This document shows positions 9,352 to 17,958 of a DNA stretch of 64,000 nucleotides, in pieces. The DNA is taken from the NCBI GenBank assembly GCA_019416455.1, contig DXXG01000010.1:1-64000 (forward strand), given 5' to 3'. A program made the translations under genes and the position numbers. This DNA comes from Clostridiales bacterium. GTDB lineage: Bacteria; Bacillota; Clostridia; Oscillospirales; Acutalibacteraceae. The first letter of the stretch is position 1, and each line of letters begins with the position of its first letter. The notes beneath the pieces were generated by a model that did no database searches, was not told where the DNA came from, and saw only the letters and a list, made by a program, of their open reading frames with translations.

Positions 9352-10014
9352 TTGGACCGAAAACTTATATCCCGCCGGATCGGGAGCATTCTTGACGATA
9401 TATCCCGGCTGAGCAACGCGCTGTATGCGATGGACACCACCGACATCCAGCGTTATCCCGATAACTATGAGACCCTTTCCACCGATGCCGCACTGCGGGC
9501 AGAGCGTATCGCCTGCCGGCTGCGGCATCTGATTTATTCCAGCACGACTATCCGCAAGGGCGATTACCTTAAATCCGCCAGTGTGATGCACGGCATCACC
9601 ATCACCTATGAGAACGAGGTGCTTGCGGTGACGCTGCCCAGCCTTCTACCAAAGCGCAGGCAGCGGCAGAGCGCCGAGTTTCTGCTGGACCCCCTTTATT
9701 TTGCCCTGGAGCAGTACGCCAAAGAGAACACTTTGCCTCACTACCGGGAATGTGTTGTCTGCTTCGCCCAGGTGTATGACCAGGCGCTCCCCACCAGGCG
9801 GGTGCGCGACTATGACAACTTGGAGGAAAAGCAGATTTTAGATCTGCTGTCCTCTTTTGTAATGGCGGATGATACCGGCCTGCTGTGTGATGCCTATAAC
9901 ACCGCCGAGCTGGGCGAGCAGGACTGCACGATGATTTTCGTCATGGAGAAGCACCGCTTTCCAGGGTGGCTTGCAGAGCATAAATCAAGCCTGAAATCCA
10001 TCTCGGATTTTTAA
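9352..10014 (+). CDS. DUF6100-like protein of unknown function
   Basis: A 220-residue soluble protein starting at TTG 9352, immediately after the previous stop and 6 bp after GGAGG. The N-terminal third is helical. A central basic segment PSLLPKRRQRQS and a C-terminal alpha/beta part (CVVCFAQVYD, CTMIFVMEKH) follow. It resembles DUF6100-type proteins found next to conjugative genes. No catalytic motif is visible. Context suggests a transfer accessory role. Confidence 0.5.
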   Translation: MDRKLISRRIGSILDDISRLSNALYAMDTTDIQRYPDNYETLSTDAALRAERIACRLRHLIYSSTTIRKGDYLKSASVMHGITITYENEVLAVTLPSLLPKRRQRQSAEFLLDPLYFALEQYAKENTLPHYRECVVCFAQVYDQALPTRRVRDYDNLEEKQILDLLSSFVMADDTGLLCDAYNTAELGEQDCTMIFVMEKHRFPGWLAEHKSSLKSISDF

Positions 10015-10162
10015 GCATTTTGGGCCTCTTGCGGCCCGACATCCCGCGAAGCCGCCGAAAGCCCCGGATTTTCGGGCTTGCGGCCATTTGGGAGATGCTT
10101 TATTTTACCGAAGTTCTCAGTCATTACGGTACAAATCCAGCACCGACAAAGGAGGTGATCCC

Positions 10163-11286
10163 TTGGGAAAAGCAGCCGCACTTTTCCACAGCCGGATACG
10201 CTCCCGTTCCGGCTTTTATCGCTGACCGCCATCTCTGGAGAGTTCCCAACCAGCCAGCTGAACCGTCTCCCGGCCAGCCCCTACTATTTGGAGGCGGTCG
10301 TGACCTCCCTCAAAAAGAGCGGGCTACTGCGGACCTACTACCGCGACAGGCTCCGGGGCTATCGGCTGGGGGCAAAGGCCAAGGCCGCCCTGCTGGACGG
10401 CTGGCCGGAGCGTTTCTCTCCCTACCTGACCGGCGACACCGACACCAACCGCCTCAAGAGCGAGGTGAACCGGCGGCTCCGGCTCCACCGCCTTGCGGAA
10501 ACCTATGTCACGATGGACAATGCGGGGATCGGGCTCTTTCAGGATGAAAAGCCGAAGGTCTTTTCGCCACAGGGCCATCACGGTGAAGCCATCGAGTATC
10601 CCGCCTTTTACAGTTCCCGTGAGGTCAAGGAAATGGGGATCGACACCACGCAGGTGCGAAGCTCCCGGTTCGCAGGGGTGCTTCTGGCGCCCACCGGCAT
10701 TTTTGTCACCTACAACAGCAGCGCAGCCCTGATGAAATGGCGCTGCAAGTCTGAGATGCGGGTAAAGGCGCTGATGTGGAGTGTCCTGTGCCAGCAGCGT
10801 CTGGCCGGGCAGTACCGCGCCGAAGATGTGCATGGGCTGGTGCTAGGCGACAGCATGGAACTGGCCTACCAGATGCTCACCAGTACCGGCGGGGCCAAGC
10901 ACGACTATTTCATGCTGGACGGCAGCTACGACCATTTTTATTTTCTCACAAATAACCACCAGGGGGAGGTGATCCTTGCTTTACTGTGTGACCCCTTGAA
11001 AACCGCAGAGCTTAACCGCATTCTGTCCCAGGGATTGATTGCCGGAAATGCCGGAAGGGCCATAGAGCAGGATGCCGCGGAGCGGGACGGCACGCCGGTG
11101 CTGTTCGGCTACTCCTGCGACTTGCCCCGGATCACACGCTTTAACACCTCCCTCGACCTGATGGAGCGCCCCGGCACGCTGATCTGCTTTGACTTCCAGG
11201 CAGATGTGCTGCGCCGCTACTGCGGCGGCCGGGTCCGCTTTCAAACCATTGATTTCACAAAATTCGAGGGGAGGTTGTTCCCATAG
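10163..11286 (+). CDS. Winged-helix protein (replication-relaxation-like), N-terminal frameshift suspected
   Basis: The long open frame (usable TTG at 10288) gives 332 residues, but its wing-helix domain clearly begins earlier: LTAISGEFPTSQLNRL is readable from 10222 in the same frame. The only good ribosome site (GGAGGTGATC, 10151-10160) drives TTG 10163 in a different frame, giving LGKAAALFHSRIRSRSGFYR then a stop at 10223. A one-base shift near 10220-10223 would join the two into one 370-residue protein. The rest contains alpha/beta segments such as HGLVLGDSMELAYQML. It may be a natural inactivation or a sequence error. The end overlaps the VirD4 gene. Confidence 0.6.
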
Positions 11287-13232
11287 ATAAGAAGAAACTC
11301 ATTGCAGGCCTGATCGCTGCGCCGTTCGCCATCCTTGCGATTCTCTATGCAGGCGGCTTTCTGGGGCAGATATTGGGCAACTACGCGGCATGGAAACAGG
11401 GCGGCGGCATCCCCGGAGACGGCACATCTCCGGCGGCAGCGTCGCCCGATTTTTTTACCTGCCTGACCTCTGTTCTCCATCCGCCCTATGGGGTGTACGG
11501 GGTGCTGATCTGCATTGGCCTGCTGGCGATCCTGCTGCTCATGGTCATGCGGATGGGCTACAGTGATACCGGCGAGTATGACACGGACCGGAACTTTGTT
11601 TATTCGGCCAAGGGCACCTACGGCACCTCCGGCTGGATGGGCCGCAAGGAAATGAAGGGTGTGCTGGATCTGGTGCCGGATCTGCGTAAGCACAAAGGTA
11701 TTGTACTGGGGATGCTGGACGGGAAAGCCGTCTGTATTCCCGAAAATCCCCGTATCAATGGCAACCTGGCCGTGTACGGCTCCAGCGGAAGCATGAAGAC
11801 CCGGTCGTTCTGTATGAACCGCATCCTTCAAGCGGTGATCCGCGGGGAATCGCTAATCATTTCAGATCCGAAAAGTGAACTCTATGAAAAATCCAGCGAA
11901 TATCTGCGGGAGCAGGGCTATTGCGTCAAAGTTTTCAATCTGGTGCTGCCGGAAAACTCAGACAGCTGGAACTGCCTTTCCGAAGTGGAAGGGCAGGAAC
12001 TGATGGCGCAGCTTTTTGTGGATGTCATTATCAAGAACACCAACAGCACCGGCAAGGGCGACCACTTCTGGGACTCCTGTGAGATGAACTTGCTGAAAGC
12101 CCTTGTCCTCTATGTGGACCAGAGCTATGCGAAAGAAAATCGGAATATCGGCGAGGTGTACCGGCTGCTGACGCTGAACGGGGAATCCGACTTGGATAGC
12201 CTGTTTGATGTTCTGCCGCCCACCCATCCGGCCAAAGCGCCCTACAGCCTGTTCAAGCAGGCAAGCGACACGGTGCGCAGCGGCGTCATCATCGGCCTTG
12301 GCTCCCGGCTGCAGGTGTTCCAGTCGGAACTGATCAAGAAGATCACCACCCGGGATGAGATCGACCTGGAACTGCCCGGCCAGGAGCGGTGCGCCTACTT
12401 CCTCGTTACCAGCGACCAGGACAGCACCTTTGATTTTCTGGCAAGCCTGTTCCTATCCTTCTGCTTTATCAAGTTGGTGCGATATGCAGACAAAAACTGT
12501 GAGGGCGGCAAGCTACCGGTCCCCGTCCATATTCTTGGGGAAGAGCTCACTGCCTGCGGAACCATTCCGGACCTCTCCCGCCGTCTCAGTGTGATTCGAT
12601 CCAGAAACATATCCATGAGCTGCGTCTTCCAAAACCTTGCGGGTCTCCAAAACAGATACCCGCTCAATCTTTGGCAGGAAATACTTGGAAATTGCGACGC
12701 GCAGCTGTTTTTGGGCTGCACAGACAGCCTGACGGCGGAATTCATCTCCGAGCGCACCGGCCTGGCCTCTGTGTCCGTGTCCAGTAAATCCAAGCAGCTG
12801 GGCACCTGGCGCATCTCCAATTATACGCCGGAATACCGGGAGACCTCCGGTGTCGGCAAACGGCCCGTCCTCACCCCGGATGAAGTGCTTCGTCTGCCGA
12901 TTACGCAGGCGCTGGTCATTATCCGCGGCCAAAAGGCCCTGAAGGTGGAGAAGATGGACTACTCCAAGCACCCGGAATCGTCCAAGCTCCGCGACTGCAA
13001 AGCCTCGGCGCACATTCCTGAATGGCGAAAATTGGAGGAACAGGCGCAGCCGAAGCCTGCCGCCGCACCGTCCCCGGCCCCCAAGCCGCAGGGAACCGCC
13101 CCCAAAAAGCCGGTAAAGAGAAAGCCCAAGGCAGCCGGCACACCCGCCGGCGCCAAGCAGGCAGCTCCCGCTCCTTCCGCTGAGGCCCCGGACGGGATCA
13201 TCACCACAGATAAGGACTCGATCCTTTCTTAA
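11283..13232 (+). CDS. virD4: VirD4/TraG-type type IV coupling protein ATPase
   Basis: About 649 residues. Two N-terminal membrane helices (around 5-30 and 72-95) precede the AAA-type domain, with Walker A GSSGSMKT from residue 166 and the Walker B region HILGEELT at 416-423. Coupling proteins dock the relaxase-DNA complex to the T4SS. The first helix starts directly at 11283, where an ATA codon lies 8 bp after GGGGAGG; the first standard start (TTG 11373) would delete that helix. The ATA overlaps the preceding stop as ATAG. The C-terminal 80 residues are Pro/Ala/Lys-rich and probably disordered. Confidence 0.85.
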   Translation: MDKKKLIAGLIAAPFAILAILYAGGFLGQILGNYAAWKQGGGIPGDGTSPAAASPDFFTCLTSVLHPPYGVYGVLICIGLLAILLLMVMRMGYSDTGEYDTDRNFVYSAKGTYGTSGWMGRKEMKGVLDLVPDLRKHKGIVLGMLDGKAVCIPENPRINGNLAVYGSSGSMKTRSFCMNRILQAVIRGESLIISDPKSELYEKSSEYLREQGYCVKVFNLVLPENSDSWNCLSEVEGQELMAQLFVDVIIKNTNSTGKGDHFWDSCEMNLLKALVLYVDQSYAKENRNIGEVYRLLTLNGESDLDSLFDVLPPTHPAKAPYSLFKQASDTVRSGVIIGLGSRLQVFQSELIKKITTRDEIDLELPGQERCAYFLVTSDQDSTFDFLASLFLSFCFIKLVRYADKNCEGGKLPVPVHILGEELTACGTIPDLSRRLSVIRSRNISMSCVFQNLAGLQNRYPLNLWQEILGNCDAQLFLGCTDSLTAEFISERTGLASVSVSSKSKQLGTWRISNYTPEYRETSGVGKRPVLTPDEVLRLPITQALVIIRGQKALKVEKMDYSKHPESSKLRDCKASAHIPEWRKLEEQAQPKPAAAPSPAPKPQGTAPKKPVKRKPKAAGTPAGAKQAAPAPSAEAPDGIITTDKDSILS

Positions 13233-13258
13233 ATTCACATCATAGGAGGTTTTTAATT

Positions 13259-14818
13259 ATGGCAACCAAGAAAAAGGAATTGCTGGAGCAGGAAAATTCC
13301 GCTCCTGAGACCACGGTTCCCGTGGAGAATACTCCGCCCCCTGATGAAGCGCAGGCTGATATGGCGGTGCCTTCTGATGGCGGCGATTTGAATGAGCTGC
13401 TGGCCTCTATGGACCAGTCTGATGAAGATGCTGCCCCCATGGCGGATGGCGGCACCCTCCCGGAACTCACCGAAAGCGAGGTGTTTGGTGCGGCAGCTGC
13501 CGATACTGCGGCGGCAGACGCCCTCCCCGGCGAGGACGACACCGCTGTTCTGGCAGAGGGCCCTGACAGTGATGATGGCGAAGATGCCTCTGCTGTTCCC
13601 GCTGATGATGGTGCGGCCGATGTCCCCGGTGAGCCTGTTTCTGAAGCAGCTGAGGAACCGGAACCGCCCAAGCCCAAACGGGCCACCCGCAGGAAAAAGA
13701 CCGCGCCGGCCGAAAGTATGGAGCCGGCGGAAGGAGTTCCCGCAGAAGCAGAGCCTCCTGAGCCGATGGCTCCCGTTGAGGAAGGTGCGCCGTCTGATGA
13801 TAGCGAAGCGGCTGCGGCAGAAACTCCTGCCTCTCTGGCCGAACCGCCGGCAGAGGCAGCCCCTGCTCCCGCTTCTACTCCCAGGCGCACCGCCGCTCCC
13901 CGCCGCAGCGAGCCTTCGATCCTGACCATCCGTAGCCGGGAAGATGTGGAGACGCAGGAAGACCGTGAGGATATCATCTGGCATGAGATCCACAACGCCT
14001 ACCGCACCCGCCGCATCCTCACCGGCAAGCTGGGCGGCATTGAGCAGCTGGACAACCGCAAGACGGTGGCTGTGGTGGACTATAAGGGATTCCGCATCAT
14101 CATCCCCCTGAAGGAAATGATGATCAACCTGGGCCGCAGCCCCTCCGGCCAGGAATACACTGACCTGATGCTGCGCCAGAACAAGATCCTGGGGAATATG
14201 CTGGGCGCCGATATTGACTTTGTGGTGCGGGGCATTGACTCCAAGACCCGCAGCGTGGTAGCCAGCCGCCGGGAGGCCATGATGCGCAAGCGTCAGACCT
14301 TCTATTTCGATTTGGACCCGGATGGGATGTACCGCGTCTACGAGGGCCGCATTGTCCAGGCCAGGGTTATCGCTGTGGCGGAAAAGGTCGTCCGTGTGGA
14401 GGTGTTCGGCGTGGAATGCTCCATTCTGGCCCGAGACCTTGCCTGGGACTGGATCGGCGACGCCCATGAGCGGTTTGCTGTGGGCGATGAAGTGCTGGTC
14501 CGCATCCTCAGTGTGCGGCGCAACAGCCTGGAGGACCTGGGTATCCGGGCCGACATCAAGAGCACTTCGGAAAACACTGACCGGGACAACCTGCAGAAGT
14601 GCCGCATCCAAGGCAAGTACGCCGGAAAGGTCACCGATGTTCATAAAGGTGTGGTCTATGTCCGGCTCGCCAACGGCGTCAATGCGGTAGCCCACTCCTG
14701 CTACGACTACCGGATGCCCGGTAAGAAAGATGATGTGTCCTTTGCTGTCACCCGCCTGGATATGGAGCGGGGCGTGGCCGTGGGCATCATCACGCGGATC
14801 ATCCGGCAGAACCTGTAA
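13259..14818 (+). CDS. S1-domain RNA/ssDNA-binding protein with long acidic N-terminus
   Basis: 519 residues. Residues 1-215 are Ala/Pro/Glu/Asp-rich low complexity with an internal basic patch (KRATRRKK). Residues 220-350 are alpha/beta, and two S1-like OB repeats follow (about 355-425 and 445-515, with GRIVQARVIAV and GKYAGKVTDVHKGVVYVRL). S1 domains bind single-stranded nucleic acid. AGGAGG precedes the ATG and a strong terminator follows, so this is the last gene of the transfer operon. The acidic tail suggests protein contacts or DNA mimicry, which is speculation. Confidence 0.7.
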   Translation: MATKKKELLEQENSAPETTVPVENTPPPDEAQADMAVPSDGGDLNELLASMDQSDEDAAPMADGGTLPELTESEVFGAAAADTAAADALPGEDDTAVLAEGPDSDDGEDASAVPADDGAADVPGEPVSEAAEEPEPPKPKRATRRKKTAPAESMEPAEGVPAEAEPPEPMAPVEEGAPSDDSEAAAAETPASLAEPPAEAAPAPASTPRRTAAPRRSEPSILTIRSREDVETQEDREDIIWHEIHNAYRTRRILTGKLGGIEQLDNRKTVAVVDYKGFRIIIPLKEMMINLGRSPSGQEYTDLMLRQNKILGNMLGADIDFVVRGIDSKTRSVVASRREAMMRKRQTFYFDLDPDGMYRVYEGRIVQARVIAVAEKVVRVEVFGVECSILARDLAWDWIGDAHERFAVGDEVLVRILSVRRNSLEDLGIRADIKSTSENTDRDNLQKCRIQGKYAGKVTDVHKGVVYVRLANGVNAVAHSCYDYRMPGKKDDVSFAVTRLDMERGVAVGIITRIIRQNL

Positions 14819-14829
14819 AAGCAAAAGTG

Positions 14830-14870
14830 CCTGGGGAGCAGTGACGAACTGCTCTCCAGGTTTCTTTTTT
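14830..14870 (+). terminator. Intrinsic terminator ending the transfer operon
   Basis: Stem CCTGGGGAGCAGT / ACTGCTCTCCAGG (13 bp with G-T) and a 5-nt loop, followed by TTTCTTTTTT. Confidence 0.85.
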
Positions 14871-14956
14871 GTCATTATCAGATCTACCGCTGTATATCTT
14901 TATCACATAGGCTTCCTTCCAAATTCCTATTTCAAAGAATTTATTTTGAGTTTGCG

Positions 14957-14985
14957 TTGATTTTTCACAAAATCCGGGTTATAAT
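14957..14985 (+). promoter_or_regulatory. Promoter of the RloA/RloB defence cassette
   Basis: TTGATT (14957-14962), 17-bp spacer, TATAAT (14980-14985), in an AT-rich stretch 30 bp before the rloA start. The cassette therefore has its own promoter. Confidence 0.75.
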
Positions 14986-15015
14986 ATATAAAAGTAAAGG
15001 TTTAGGAGGCCGCTT

Positions 15016-16212
15016 ATGCTGATTCAATTTAGTGTAGAGAATTTTCTATCTATCAAAGATAAAGTTGTATTATCCCTACTGGCCAGCAAGGATAATGAGC
15101 ATCCAGAGCATCTTATCGTGGATGGAAACAAAAGCTATTTGAAGTCTGCTGTCATTTACGGAGCCAATGCTTCGGGGAAGTCCAATGTCCTAAACGCGTT
15201 CTGGTTCATGGTAAACTATGTGCTGACCTCACATAACCAGCAGCTTCATAAGACCATTGACCGTTCGCCTTTCAAGTTTGATCCGGAAACGCCAACGCGC
15301 CCCAGCAGCTTTGAGGTCATCTTTACCACTGAAGGTATCCGATATGCGTATGGTTTTTCTGTGACAGATAAGGCTGTTACAGAAGAATACCTATATTACT
15401 ATCCCAACGGCAGACAGGCGCTTATTTTTGAGAGAAAAAATACCAAAGATTTTCGTTTTACGGTGGATATAGATGAACAAAACACGCTCAAGGAGCGCAC
15501 TTCTGCGAACAAACTCTATTTGTCAGTTGCATCAAACTGGAGTTACTCTAAAGTGATTCCGGTTTTGGAGTGGTTCGCTTCTTGTCAGATCATCACGAAG
15601 AATTCCGTGGCGGACGCTTATGGGCTTGAGGCAGAGCAGTTGAAAGATGATGATTACCGGCGCGTGATCGCATCTATGCTGCGTGTTGCCGATTTGGGAA
15701 TACAGGCTTTGCAAATGCGCGATGCAGAGCCTGCTCCATCGCAGCACAGTGACAGCTTTACAAATATTGAGGCCATTCACACGGTACAGGATACCAATGG
15801 AAATGCGTTATCCTATGCGTTAAATATGGCAGAGGAATCTGACGGCACCAACAGTTACTTCAAACTGATTGGCGTTGTGAAAAAGGCTTTAGACCAGGGA
15901 ACGCTTCTTGTGGCTGATGAGATGGACGCACATCTTCATCCTCTATTGACCAGACATCTGGTATCCCTGTTTGACAGCACAGAATTCAATCCAAAGGGTG
16001 CTCAGTTGATCTTCACATCTCACAGCACCAATCTTCTTGATCTGGATTTGTTGAGAAGAGATCAAATTTGGTTCACAGAAAAAGACGAACAGACAGCAGC
16101 CACCGATCTGTTCTCCCTTTACGATTTTTCCGTTCGCAAAGACACTAAAGTAGAAAAGGGTTATTTGATCGGCCGTTTTGGTGCGATTCCCTTTATCAAG
16201 GGAGGGCTGTAA
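15016..16212 (+). CDS. rloA: RloA/AbiLi-like AAA ATPase (phage-defence)
   Basis: A 398-residue ATPase of the AAA_15/AAA_21 (SMC/OLD-like) type. Walker A GANASGKS at 49-56, Walker B LLVADEMDAHLHPLL around 297-311, and the switch-like HSTNLLD near 336. The N-terminus MLIQFSVENFLSIKD is characteristic. With RloB directly downstream it forms the RloAB pair described as AbiL-type abortive phage resistance and often found within restriction loci. AGGAGG precedes the ATG. Base composition is more AT-rich than the flanking transfer genes, and the pair has its own promoter and terminator, as expected for acquired cargo. Confidence 0.85.
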   Translation: MLIQFSVENFLSIKDKVVLSLLASKDNEHPEHLIVDGNKSYLKSAVIYGANASGKSNVLNAFWFMVNYVLTSHNQQLHKTIDRSPFKFDPETPTRPSSFEVIFTTEGIRYAYGFSVTDKAVTEEYLYYYPNGRQALIFERKNTKDFRFTVDIDEQNTLKERTSANKLYLSVASNWSYSKVIPVLEWFASCQIITKNSVADAYGLEAEQLKDDDYRRVIASMLRVADLGIQALQMRDAEPAPSQHSDSFTNIEAIHTVQDTNGNALSYALNMAEESDGTNSYFKLIGVVKKALDQGTLLVADEMDAHLHPLLTRHLVSLFDSTEFNPKGAQLIFTSHSTNLLDLDLLRRDQIWFTEKDEQTAATDLFSLYDFSVRKDTKVEKGYLIGRFGAIPFIKGGL

Positions 16213-16213
16213 A

Positions 16214-16861
16214 ATGGCACGCGGACAAATTGAAAAGCGTGGTCAGCGACGCAGAAAACTAAAACCTGTCATTCTGATTGTGACAGAAGGTTCTCAAACT
16301 GAACCGAAGTATTTTGAACATTATCGCAGCCGCCAGACCAATATTGACATTCGTGTGGTCGGCAGCCGCACCAAAGGAGGTGAAACCGATTACCTTGGCC
16401 TGATTCGGAAAGCCATGGAATATCAAAATAAAAATCAGATTTCTGCATCAAATGGGGATGCGGTGTGGGTCGTTGCTGACGGTGATGTAAACTATAATAA
16501 TCCTGATCCTATCGCCGCCAAGGACACCTTGCTCTCCAGAGCAAGGAAACTGGCAGATGCAAAGGGAATTCACATTGCGATCTCGAATCCTTGTTTTGAG
16601 TTTTGGTATTTGCTGCATTTCCAGTACACAACAAAATTTTTCAAAGATTACCCTGCAGTGAAGACAGCCTTGACCGCCTACCTCCCGGATTATGAAAAAG
16701 CCGGCGATGTGTATGCGCAGTTATCTGAACATACAACTGATGCGATCCGGAACGCCAAGCGTGTAGAACAATACCATATTCAAAATGACTGCAATAAACC
16801 GTTTGGGATCGCGGTTAATCCATTCACTGACATCTATCAACTAATAGAATCACTGCTGTAA
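16214..16861 (+). CDS. rloB: RloB/AbiLii-like TOPRIM-type protein (phage-defence)
   Basis: A 215-residue RloB-family protein. Hallmarks are VILIVTEGSQTEPKYF near residue 20 (TOPRIM-like Glu), DAVWVVADGDVNYNN around 80-95, and the conserved SNPCFEFWYLLHF around 122-134. RloB proteins are presumed nucleases activated together with the RloA ATPase. Start ATG 16214 is one base after the rloA stop, with GGGAGG upstream, so the two are coupled. Lys/Arg-rich N-terminus (KRGQRRRKLK). A terminator closes the cassette. Confidence 0.85.
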   Translation: MARGQIEKRGQRRRKLKPVILIVTEGSQTEPKYFEHYRSRQTNIDIRVVGSRTKGGETDYLGLIRKAMEYQNKNQISASNGDAVWVVADGDVNYNNPDPIAAKDTLLSRARKLADAKGIHIAISNPCFEFWYLLHFQYTTKFFKDYPAVKTALTAYLPDYEKAGDVYAQLSEHTTDAIRNAKRVEQYHIQNDCNKPFGIAVNPFTDIYQLIESLL

Positions 16862-16881
16862 CTGTACTCAGGATTTGAATT

Positions 16882-16919
16882 AAAAGCCGCATGGGATACA
16901 AAAGCCCCATGCGGCCTTT
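16882..16919 (+). terminator. Intrinsic terminator after rloB
   Basis: AAAAGCCGCATGGG / CCCCATGCGGCCTTT hairpin ending in T residues. Symmetrical enough to serve the converging SLOG gene as well. Confidence 0.8.
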
Positions 16920-16936
16920 ATGTTTTGCCCCTGAAA

Positions 16937-17404
16937 TCAAATTTCTATGAGCCTGATCTCCCGCCCTTGAACATGGGCATCGCGCAGCGTGAACAGCGTC
17001 CCCCCTTTGTCCCGTCCATCATACACCGCAATCACACGCTGCGACTGGGCAACCATATAGCGATTGCGGTTCATGTAGCACGAAGGAACATAGTGGTCGG
17101 AAATCACTTTCACGCCATCGCAGGCAGTCAGCATTCTGTGAAACTCTTTGTCCTTCGTCTTCAGCCGGCCGGCATAGGGGATCGCTGCTTCTAAAAACAA
17201 GCCGCCATTTTCTTTTTTTGCTGCGGCAACGACTGCCGCAAACATAAGATCGGCACCTTCGGCAAAACCTGAAATAAATCGAGTATAGCCATCCTCAATC
17301 GCCGCTGCTACTTCCCTCCGCAGTGCTTCTTCCACAAATTCCTTCTTCTCCGCTGGAATATCTCTGTGGCCCGTTATACAGCAGGTTTTCGTTTCGGTTT
17401 CCAT
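16937..17404 (-). CDS. SLOG-family (DUF1273/YpsA-like) protein
   Basis: 155 residues. The opening CCITGHRDIPAEK and the later FISGFAEGADLMFA and VIAVYDGRDKGGT are diagnostic of the SLOG/LOG Rossmann superfamily (DUF1273). Members bind nucleotide derivatives or sense ligands, and several sit in stress or defence islands. Divergent from the XRE gene at 17532, with a palindromic operator between them, so the two probably share control. The exact ligand or reaction is not deducible. Confidence 0.8.
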   Translation of the reverse strand: METETKTCCITGHRDIPAEKKEFVEEALRREVAAAIEDGYTRFISGFAEGADLMFAAVVAAAKKENGGLFLEAAIPYAGRLKTKDKEFHRMLTACDGVKVISDHYVPSCYMNRNRYMVAQSQRVIAVYDGRDKGGTLFTLRDAHVQGREIRLIEI

Positions 17405-17444
17405 CCTGTTTCCTCCTACATCTCTTCACTTTATGCCATTCTTG

Positions 17445-17490
17445 TATAGGCAATATTGCCTATAACGCTACTCCTCCATTATAGGCAATA
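17445..17490. promoter_or_regulatory. Palindromic operator TATAGGCAATATTGCCTATA plus half site
   Basis: A perfect 20-bp palindrome (17445-17464) and a second half-site TATAGGCAATA (17480-17490), between the divergent SLOG and XRE genes. Placement over both presumptive promoters suggests autoregulation by the XRE protein. Confidence 0.7.
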
Positions 17491-17531
17491 ATAGAGATAT
17501 GTAAAGAAGAAAGTGGGGGAAACGACCAGGA

Positions 17532-17738
17532 ATGATCTCATACGAGCCCTTGTGGCAAACCATGAAGCGGCACGGCGCGACCACATATACCTTGCAGGCC
17601 AAGGCCGGCATCAGCAGTTCGACCATCCGCCGGATGCAGGCGAACGAATCCGTCTCCACCAATACCTTGGATACGCTCTGCAAGTTTTTCAACTGTGAGC
17701 TGGATGACATCGTAAAATTCCAGCCCGATGAAGAATAG
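17532..17738 (+). CDS. Small XRE/Cro-type regulator
   Basis: 68 residues, almost entirely one helix-turn-helix domain (LQAKAGISSSTIRRMQANES). The C-terminus LDTLCKFFNCELDDIVKF is standard for short Cro/C1 regulators of this type. It faces the SLOG gene across a palindrome and is closed by its own terminator at 17737-17780. The protein at 43294 (minus strand) is a relative with the same DDIV/EDIVEFVPD ending. Likely a repressor of itself and of the SLOG gene. Confidence 0.8.
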   Translation: MISYEPLWQTMKRHGATTYTLQAKAGISSSTIRRMQANESVSTNTLDTLCKFFNCELDDIVKFQPDEE

Positions 17739-17780
17739 CACGGAGAAATGGTGATTGCTGTTTCTCCGTGCTGTTTTTTT
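17737..17780 (+). terminator. Intrinsic terminator after the XRE gene
   Basis: AGCACGGAGAAA / TTTCTCCGTGCT perfect 12-bp stem, then G and seven T. Confidence 0.9.
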
Positions 17781-17806
17781 CTTGTGGTTACGAGAAATAC
17801 CCCTTC

Positions 17807-17849
17807 AATTTGTGCAAATCTAAAGTCTCACTTTGGATTTGCATAAATT
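17807..17849. repeat. Long imperfect inverted repeat before the Tad promoter
   Basis: Arms of 19 bp (AATTTGTGCAAATCTAAAG and CTTTGGATTTGCATAAATT, 17 of 19 complementary) around a 5-bp spacer. It lies just upstream of the TTGGCRC repeats and is not part of a terminator. Possible operator or transfer-origin-like element. Confidence 0.6.
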
Positions 17850-17866
17850 GTCGCCACTAAAAAGAA

Positions 17867-17934
17867 TTGGCACAGGATTGCCCATACATTGGCGCAGTCC
17901 TGCCCTTTCGCCGTAAATCCAAATCTGCTATACT
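17867..17934 (+). promoter_or_regulatory. Tad-operon promoter with TTGGCRC direct repeats (copy B)
   Basis: TTGGCAC (17867-17873), TTGGCGC (17889-17895), TCCTGCCCTT, GCCGTAAATCC and -10 TATACT (17929-17934) are at exactly the spacing of copy A at 1752-1819. Conservation of these blocks amid diverged spacer bases marks them as functional. Confidence 0.75.
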
Positions 17935-17958
17935 TGGTACAGTCAAAACTTTGTAATG

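Noticed and set aside
10020..10547. 175-residue open frame
   Set aside because: Pro/Arg-rich, out of frame with the clear winged-helix protein, and no ribosome site: a shadow.
13253..14875. 540-residue open frame on the minus strand opposite the S1-domain gene
   Set aside because: Low-complexity antisense shadow of a GC-rich gene; the plus strand has S1 motifs and a ribosome site.
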